10,150 nucleotides of DNA from Nitrospirota bacterium (GTDB lineage Bacteria > Nitrospirota > JAOUDF01): contig JAOUDF010000082.1 in NCBI GenBank assembly GCA_029859385.1, forward strand, positions 1 through 10,150, read 5' to 3'. Under the pieces are notes generated by a model. The model searched no databases, was not told where the DNA came from, and saw nothing but the letters and a program-made list of their open reading frames with translations. The position numbers and the translations under genes were made by a program. This document shows, in pieces, positions 5,641 to 10,150 of this stretch (positions are counted from its first letter, which is position 1; the number at the start of each line of letters is the position of its first letter).

Positions 5641-5652
5641 ACGATTTGTCAA
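5625..5652 (-). promoter_or_regulatory. Candidate sigma-70 promoter of the PHA cluster
   Basis: A consensus -35 TTGACA (5652-5647) is followed after 16 bases by TAATCT (5630-5625) as a moderate -10, about 40 bases from the start codon at 5586. The -35 overlaps the stop codon of the upstream four-helix gene. The perfect -35 and the AT-rich spacer make this the clearest promoter in the window. Confidence 0.6.
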
Positions 5653-6428
5653 GGGAAGAAAAGGCGCCTCGAGGGCTCGATTGGCTGGGTAACTTTGCAA
5701 TCAGGGTAACCGGAACAGCCCCAGAATCGCGAACCGGCTTTGGGTCCTTTGCGGGAAGTACGGACTACCATGGGTTTCCCGCAGGTTTGGCAAAGTTTTT
5801 TATCGGACCGATCGGTCTGATCAGACGGATCGGTCGGATTGCTTTGCCTTTGACGTTCTTTCAGGCGAGCGGCATGCAGCCGTTCACTGTAGCCGCCTTC
5901 CCTGATGAATTGCTTCTCCAGGCCGGCTATCTGCCGGTCAAGCAGGTAGTTGGCCTGATGAATCAGGCAGATCAAGGTATTGGCAACTACGGCTGGGTCC
6001 GGGTCGTTGATCCATTTGGCATAGGCATTTGCATCGGGCCGATCGGTCTGATCCGACCGATCAGTCGGATTCGTTTTCCCTACTGACCGAACCGTGCACG
6101 CCTGCGGGTCATCCTTTCCCCAGGTCGGCAGCTTTCGCTGCCGCAGGAAATCTTCGTAATCAAGCAACAGCTCATCAAGACTGGCCCGGGCGACATTTAC
6201 GAGCCGTAATTCGGTTTGGCTCGATGTCGCCGAAGCGCGGCTGCCTTCCGCAATATTCTGTCGCCCGCTGCGGGCTGCCTGTACCATCTGGTCATGGGTG
6301 CGAGATCGTGTAGTGATAAAACGGTCACAAAATATGACTGTTCCGTCATAGATGATTTCCGCAACCTGAAACGATCGCAGGCGACGATAGCCGCCATGAG
6401 GGCGGAGCGTTGAATCGAGTTCTTTCAT
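5649..6428 (-). CDS. Four-helix-bundle protein with C-terminal topoisomerase-type C4 zinc finger
   Basis: A 259-residue protein. The N-terminal part (about 14-98) is a four-helix bundle of the 23S rRNA intervening-sequence protein type, with the hallmark QMVQAARSGRQNIAEGSRAS at 47-66 and a later LDELLLDYEDFLRQR helix. A helical suffix region follows (about 133-195). The end is a C4 zinc finger like those at the C-terminus of DNA topoisomerase I: Cys213, Cys216, Cys238 and Cys244 in CxxC...GCSGYPDC. Together these parts suggest binding to structured nucleic acid; the true function of this family is not known to me. Two 13-residue inserts, NPTDRSDQTDRPD (120-132) and NPTDPSDQTDRSD (197-209), look like in-frame repeat insertions in linkers. 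The ATG overlaps the metal ATPase stop (ATGA), so the two are probably co-translated. Confidence 0.85.
   Translation of the reverse strand: MKELDSTLRPHGGYRRLRSFQVAEIIYDGTVIFCDRFITTRSRTHDQMVQAARSGRQNIAEGSRASATSSQTELRLVNVARASLDELLLDYEDFLRQRKLPTWGKDDPQACTVRSVGKTNPTDRSDQTDRPDANAYAKWINDPDPAVVANTLICLIHQANYLLDRQIAGLEKQFIREGGYSERLHAARLKERQRQSNPTDPSDQTDRSDKKLCQTCGKPMVVRTSRKGPKAGSRFWGCSGYPDCKVTQPIEPSRRLFFP
5802..5840. repeat. 39-bp palindrome-rich repeat, copy 1 (in frame)
   Basis: This copy encodes NPTDPSDQTDRSD on the minus strand and is identical to copy 2 at 35 of 39 positions by direct comparison. It contains two overlapping perfect 12-bp palindromes: GACCGATCGGTC (5806-5817) and GTCTGATCAGAC (5815-5826). 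Its length is a multiple of three, and it sits between the helical suffix region and the zinc finger, where an insert would be tolerated. Confidence 0.8.
6033..6071. repeat. 39-bp palindrome-rich repeat, copy 2 (in frame)
   Basis: This copy encodes NPTDRSDQTDRPD on the minus strand and lies between the four-helix bundle and the suffix region. It contains ATCCGAC (6051-6057) paired with GTCGGAT (6064-6070) and the palindrome CCGATCGG near its left end. It has the same orientation and reading frame as copy 1. Confidence 0.8.
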
Positions 6429-8509
6429 CGCAACAACCTCGCCGAATTCGCAAACACCAGCACATCGGGAATGACGTGCGCCACGGCGGCGGTGAACGGG
6501 GTGAGTACGCCGGTGGCGGCGAGGGTGATGCCGATGACGTTGAAGGTGATGCCCAGGAAGAGGTTCTGCTTTATGGTGCCGAAGGCCCGCTGCCCCAGGG
6601 CTATGGCCTCGGGCAGTTTTGACAGGTCGTCGGCCATGAGGGCTACGTCGGCGGCCTCGATGGCGGCGGCGCTCCCCGCGGCGCCCATGGCGATGCCGAC
6701 GGATGCGCGGGCCAGGGCCGGGGCGTCGTTGATGCCGTCGCCGACCATGGCGACCTGACGCCCGCTCCCCACTATCTCCGCCACCTTGTTAACCTTGTCC
6801 TCGGGGAGCATGCCTGCGTGGACTTCGGTGATGCCGACCTTTTGGGCGATATGGGCAGCAGTGCGCGGGTTGTCCCCGGTCAGCATGATGATATGGCCGA
6901 TCCGGGCATTGCGCAACGCCTCGACGCACCGGACGGCCTCTTCCCGCACGACGTCGGCCACGGCAATGGCACCGCAAAGCCTGCCGTTACACGAGACGAG
7001 AAGTACCGTTTCGCCGGCTTCTTCCTTTGTCCGGATAAAACTCCTGTCGTCCTCGGTCAGCTCCGTCTCGTGCCCCTTGAGCAGTTCCAGCGTCCCCACT
7101 GCCACGGTTTTGTCGCCGTACTGCGCCCTGACCCCCTTGCCGTGATGTGTCTCGAAGGAGGTTGGATCATGGATCTCCAGGCCCATTTCACGGGCCTTTT
7201 TCAGGATTGCTCCCGCCAGCGGGTGGGCGGAGTGTTTTTCCGCGATGGCGGCCAGCTGGAGCACGTCGGTGTCGCAGAATCCACCCATGCAGCGGATATC
7301 GGTGACCCGCGGCTCCCCCATGGTAAGGGTGCCGGTCTTGTCGAATATCACGGTATGGACCTTCCCCAGGGTTTCGAGGTGGCGGCCCCCTTTGATGAGT
7401 ATTCCCCGGCGCGAGGCCTTGCCGATGCCCGCTACCACGGCGAGAGGGGTGGCCAGGGCCACGGTGCAGGGGCAGGCGACGACGAGGACGGTGATGGCAG
7501 AGATGAGTTTGCCGGTGATCAGCCAGGTCCCGCCGGCAATGACGAGGATGGCCGGAGTGAACCAGGCCGCGAACCGGTCGGCGACCCGCTGCACCGGCGC
7601 CTTGTTGGCAGAGGCCTTTTCCACCAGCTCGATGATCCGGCCCAGGGTGGTGTCTTTGCCCTTCCGCAGCACCGACATCTGGAATGCGCCCGACTGGTTG
7701 ATGGTACCGGCATACACTTCGTCGCCGACGCCCTTGTCCACGGGGATCGATTCGCCGGTAATGGGGGCCTGGTTGAGGGAGCCGGAACCGGAGGTGATGA
7801 TGCCGTCTACCGGGACTTTGTCCCCGCTTCGCACCAGCACGATGTCCTCATGATGGATCTGCGCCACCGGTACCTCGACATCCTTGCCGTTACGCTTCAC
7901 CCGGGCGGTTTCGGGGGCCGTGTCGATGAGGTCGGCCAGGGCCTTCCTGCTCCTTCGCGACGTGATCTGCTCCAGCATCTCGGCGATCAGCATGAAAAAG
8001 GCGATGACGGCGGCGGAGAGGAATTCTCCGATGGCGGTGGCGGCGGTCACGCCCAGGGTCATGAAGAGGTCGGCGTCGATGGCGCGGGCCTTCAGGGTGC
8101 GCCAGCATTTGCCCAGAAAGGGGTAGATGCCGATGGCAATGGCAAAGATCGCCACATCGAGCGTGCCCGTGAAAGGTTGGAGCACCCCCGACCAGCTAAG
8201 GGCTACCAGAATACCCACCACGGCCAGCCGTATCCACTCGATGCCCAGGTTTGCCTCTCCGTGGCTGCGGGTATGCTCACCTTTTTCCAGCAGTACTTCG
8301 GCATCCTCGACCTCGTACCCCAGCGCCTTAATCTTCTTCATGAGGTCGGCGAGGGGAAGCAGATTTTCGTCGTGGACCACCGTTGCCTTTTCCGCCACGA
8401 GGTTCACGGAAATCTCGGCAATACCCGGTTCCTTCCGAAGCGTCTGCTCAATGGTGTTGACGCAGGAAGGGCAGTCCATGCCTTTTACGATGAGGGTGCT
8501 TTCTTTCAT
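6425..8509 (-). CDS. Heavy-metal-translocating P1B-type ATPase (metal not certain)
   Basis: A 694-residue inner-membrane pump that exports a metal cation using ATP. It has one N-terminal HMA domain with the metal site GMDCPSC (Cys13, Cys16), then transmembrane helices, the actuator motif TGES (251-254), the membrane metal site CPC at 346-348, the phosphorylated aspartate in DKTGTLT (Asp390), the HP motif of the nucleotide domain (429-430), TGDN (544) and GDGINDAP (590-597). The last helices carry FN and a terminal H-x3-D-LV-x2-NSARLL pattern. This resembles neither the standard Cu(I) motif (YN, MxxSS) nor a plain Zn/Cd type, so copper, zinc/cadmium or another metal remains open. I chose the ATG at 8509 because the HMA domain begins right there; a GTG at 8536 is possible, and neither site has a strong Shine-Dalgarno. 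It overlaps the four-helix gene by ATGA. Confidence 0.93.
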   Translation of the reverse strand: MKESTLIVKGMDCPSCVNTIEQTLRKEPGIAEISVNLVAEKATVVHDENLLPLADLMKKIKALGYEVEDAEVLLEKGEHTRSHGEANLGIEWIRLAVVGILVALSWSGVLQPFTGTLDVAIFAIAIGIYPFLGKCWRTLKARAIDADLFMTLGVTAATAIGEFLSAAVIAFFMLIAEMLEQITSRRSRKALADLIDTAPETARVKRNGKDVEVPVAQIHHEDIVLVRSGDKVPVDGIITSGSGSLNQAPITGESIPVDKGVGDEVYAGTINQSGAFQMSVLRKGKDTTLGRIIELVEKASANKAPVQRVADRFAAWFTPAILVIAGGTWLITGKLISAITVLVVACPCTVALATPLAVVAGIGKASRRGILIKGGRHLETLGKVHTVIFDKTGTLTMGEPRVTDIRCMGGFCDTDVLQLAAIAEKHSAHPLAGAILKKAREMGLEIHDPTSFETHHGKGVRAQYGDKTVAVGTLELLKGHETELTEDDRSFIRTKEEAGETVLLVSCNGRLCGAIAVADVVREEAVRCVEALRNARIGHIIMLTGDNPRTAAHIAQKVGITEVHAGMLPEDKVNKVAEIVGSGRQVAMVGDGINDAPALARASVGIAMGAAGSAAAIEAADVALMADDLSKLPEAIALGQRAFGTIKQNLFLGITFNVIGITLAATGVLTPFTAAVAHVIPDVLVFANSARLLR

Positions 8510-8551
8510 GGGCGTTCCGTTATGAGGGTGGCACACAGCCTTGTATTGATT

Positions 8552-8578
8552 TTTATATCAGCAAAGGAGGATTGTAAA
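8552..8578 (-). promoter_or_regulatory. Candidate promoter for the metal ATPase gene
   Basis: TTTACA (8578-8573) and TATAAA (8557-8552) are separated by 15 bases, shorter than the ideal 17, in an AT-rich stretch between the M24 peptidase and the ATPase. The -10-like box is good; the -35 and spacing are weak. A metal-responsive MerR-type activator could use such a promoter, though that class normally has a long spacer, and I see no clear dyad here. Confidence 0.35.
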
Positions 8579-8591
8579 GCAAAGGATAGGA

Positions 8592-9674
8592 TCAGAGGCA
8601 ACGTAATTCCCGGGGAAATGACGTGAGCACCTCGCAGCCGGTGGCCGTGACCAGTACCATCTCCTCGATGCGTACCCCACCCAGATCGGGGATGTAGATT
8701 CCCGGCTCGATGGTGAAGACCATCCCCTCGCGGGCCTCGCCCTTCCCCTGGGGAGAGGCGTTCGGCTGCTCATGCACGGCGAGCCCTACGCCGTGGCCGG
8801 TGCCGTGACCGAAATAGTCACCGTACCCCGCATCGACGATCACCTTCCGCGCGGCGGCGTCAATATCGACCATCGGCACGCCGGGCTTAACGGCTGCAAT
8901 GGCGGCATCCTGGGCCTTGCGGACCGTGTCGTGGATCTCCTGCTGTTTCGCGGTGGGGGAACTTCCGAGAAAGACGGTGCGGGTCATGTCGGAGAAATAG
9001 CCGCCCGCCTCGGCGCCGAAGTCGATGGTGATCATTTCGCCCGATTCCAGTTTCTTGTCAGACGCGACTCCGTGCGGCAGCGCCCCTCGAAGTCCCGATG
9101 CGACGATGGTGTCGAAGGGGATCTTCCGGGCTCCCGCGCGGCGGACCTCTTCCTCGAGCATGAGGGCAAACTCCCGCTCGGGCAGGCCGGGTTTCAGCCG
9201 GGGCAGCAGGGCGGTGAGGGACGATTCCGCACGACGAATAGCCTCCCGCATTTTATCCAGCTCGCCCGCATCCTTCACGATGCGGAACTCCTCCACCAGG
9301 TCGATTACGGCGATAAGCTCTGCATCGGGCATGGCGGCGATGACCCTGTCGTGCAGGTCCAGCGTCACATTCTTCGCCTCGAGACCGACCCGCTTCAGGC
9401 CGGTTTCTCCGGCGATCCGGGCGACCTCGTCGACCAAGGTCTTCTTGAGGATGACGACCTCCAGCCCGTGGGTCTCCTGCGCTGCCTGACTTTTGTAGCG
9501 GAAATCGGTAATGAAGAAGGCCGTCGCGGAAGAGACGAGGACAAAACCGGAGGAGCCGGTGAAGCCCGAAAGGTAGCGGACATTTTCAGGGGTGGTAATA
9601 AGGGCTGCGTCGAGCCCCTGGGTGGCGATCTTCTCGCGGACTCGATTGATTCGGCCGGGGAAGGGTGGGGTCAC
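8592..9674 (-). CDS. M24-family Xaa-Pro aminopeptidase (aminopeptidase P / prolidase type)
   Basis: A 360-residue cytoplasmic metallopeptidase that removes an N-terminal residue before proline, or splits X-Pro dipeptides. The N-terminal creatinase-like domain (about 1-130) is followed by the pita-bread catalytic domain. All five metal ligands are visible: Asp218 (ITIDFGA), Asp229 (FSDMTRT), His294 (GTGHGVG), Glu323 (FTIEPGIY) and Glu337 (GVRIEEM), with His201 (LPHGVASD) and His301 (AVHE) as active-site histidines. The length fits short bacterial aminopeptidase P/YpdF-like enzymes rather than the long E. coli PepP. The GTG start at 9674 overlaps the aroQ stop (GTGA), so translation is coupled. 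This aroQ-peptidase pair is common in deltaproteobacteria, often with efp next. Here the next gene is a metal ATPase instead. Confidence 0.93.
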   Translation of the reverse strand: MTPPFPGRINRVREKIATQGLDAALITTPENVRYLSGFTGSSGFVLVSSATAFFITDFRYKSQAAQETHGLEVVILKKTLVDEVARIAGETGLKRVGLEAKNVTLDLHDRVIAAMPDAELIAVIDLVEEFRIVKDAGELDKMREAIRRAESSLTALLPRLKPGLPEREFALMLEEEVRRAGARKIPFDTIVASGLRGALPHGVASDKKLESGEMITIDFGAEAGGYFSDMTRTVFLGSSPTAKQQEIHDTVRKAQDAAIAAVKPGVPMVDIDAAARKVIVDAGYGDYFGHGTGHGVGLAVHEQPNASPQGKGEAREGMVFTIEPGIYIPDLGGVRIEEMVLVTATGCEVLTSFPRELRCL

Positions 9675-10105
9675 TTGGCAAGACCTGATGCTGCCCGAAG
9701 ACCGAGCAGGTAACTGTTGATGCCGAAGCCGCTCACCTGGCCCGCTGCCACGGGGGCGATATACGAATGGTGCCGGAACTCTTCGCGTTTATAGATATTG
9801 GAAAGATGGACCTCCACCGTAGGCACCCCAACAGCAGCCACGGCGTCGCGGATGGCAACACTGGTGTGGGTATAGGCGCCGGGGTTGATGACGATGGCCT
9901 TGAACTTTCCAAGGGTCTGCTGGATGAGGGTGACGATCTCCCCCTCGACGTTGGACTGGTGGATCTCGACCTCGACTCCCAGCTCCTTTGCCAGAGCGCT
10001 CAACTGCTTGTTGATCTCATCGAGGGTGAGGGTGCCGTAGTGCTCCGGCTCGCGCGTGCCGAGCATGTTGAGGTTGGGGCCGTGGATTATGAGGATTCTG
10101 GACAT
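9671..10105 (-). CDS. aroQ: Type II 3-dehydroquinate dehydratase (shikimate pathway)
   Basis: The enzyme converts 3-dehydroquinate to 3-dehydroshikimate, the third step of the shikimate pathway to aromatic amino acids. The 144-residue length is typical of the dodecameric type II enzyme. All signature regions are present: HGPNLNMLGTREP near the N-terminus with Arg18 and the catalytic Tyr23 (EHYG); Asn74 and His80 in INPGAYTHTS; His100 in the VEVHLSNIYKREEFR segment; and Arg111. The ATG at 10105 has AGGG about eight bases upstream. Its stop overlaps the start of the M24 peptidase gene by four bases. The gene appears intact and ordinary for the family. Confidence 0.97.
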   Translation of the reverse strand: MSRILIIHGPNLNMLGTREPEHYGTLTLDEINKQLSALAKELGVEVEIHQSNVEGEIVTLIQQTLGKFKAIVINPGAYTHTSVAIRDAVAAVGVPTVEVHLSNIYKREEFRHHSYIAPVAAGQVSGFGINSYLLGLRAASGLAK

Positions 10106-10111
10106 GGCGAA

Positions 10112-10140
10112 ACCCTAACACATGAGAATTTGCCGGTCAA
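10112..10140 (-). promoter_or_regulatory. Possible promoter just upstream of aroQ
   Basis: TTGACC (10140-10135) and TAGGGT (10117-10112) are 17 bases apart, with a TGT before the second box that could act as an extended -10. If real, transcription would start almost at the AroQ start codon, giving a nearly leaderless mRNA. The same AGGG is also the best ribosome-binding site, so only one reading may be correct. The region upstream lies outside the window. Confidence 0.3.
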
Positions 10141-10150
10141 GGGGCAACGG

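Noticed and set aside
5802..6071. The two 39-bp repeats as a possible CRISPR array
   Set aside because: Only two copies, about 190 bases apart, imperfectly conserved, and both are translated in frame within one protein gene.
6818..8626. 602-codon open frame on the plus strand opposite the metal ATPase
   Set aside because: It is the antisense of a well-supported ATPase with every catalytic motif in order. Its translation has low-complexity Gly/Asp/Val/Leu composition and no recognisable domain. GC-biased third positions produce such long shadows.
8772..9713. 313-codon plus-strand frame opposite the M24 peptidase gene
   Set aside because: Shadow of the peptidase gene; no domain pattern and no credible ribosome-binding site or promoter.

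Overview
The window reads as chromosomal DNA from a GC-rich Gram-negative anaerobe, most likely a deltaproteobacterium of the Geobacter/Desulfuromonadales type. This rests on the class III PHA synthase cluster, the aroQ-M24 peptidase pair, the four-helix-bundle/C4 zinc-finger protein and the dispersed NWIPAFAGMT-type palindromic repeat. It is an inference from gene content, not a species call. Every gene I can support is on the minus strand, so transcription runs from base 10150 towards base 1.

In transcription order the first block (10105-8592) is housekeeping: aroQ (type II 3-dehydroquinate dehydratase) overlaps an M24 Xaa-Pro peptidase by four bases (GTGA). A P1B heavy-metal ATPase (8509-6425) follows behind its own candidate promoter. 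It overlaps by ATGA a gene for a four-helix-bundle protein with a C-terminal topoisomerase-type zinc finger (6428-5649), which carries two in-frame copies of a 39-bp palindrome-rich repeat.

The centre (5586-1945) is a five-gene polyhydroxyalkanoate (PHA) granule cluster with its own promoter and terminator. It encodes a ribbon-helix-helix protein with a hydrophobic/basic extension (candidate regulator), a coiled-coil protein, a small phasin-like protein, PhaE and PhaC. The coiled-coil and phasin-like proteins share a C-terminal W-x5-EKQME module. The phasin-like protein and PhaE share Trp residues at the same 11-residue spacing. PhaC has all three catalytic residues plus an unusual Ala/Lys/Pro repeat tail resembling histone H1. 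Together these suggest a cluster that makes polymer, coats the granule, senses it, and possibly tethers it to the nucleoid.

The left end is different. Bases 1790-462 hold a visibly more AT-rich cassette of three genes of unknown function (lipoprotein, two-TM protein, small two-TM protein) closed by a strong terminator. Bases 445-40 have no convincing gene but contain a tRNA T-arm-like sequence. The window opens with the first 13 codons of an IS110-family transposase, whose ribosome-binding site lies in one arm of a long inverted repeat. That flank is where IS110-group elements can encode a bridge RNA. This end looks like an accessory or recombination-prone boundary next to the conserved PHA locus.
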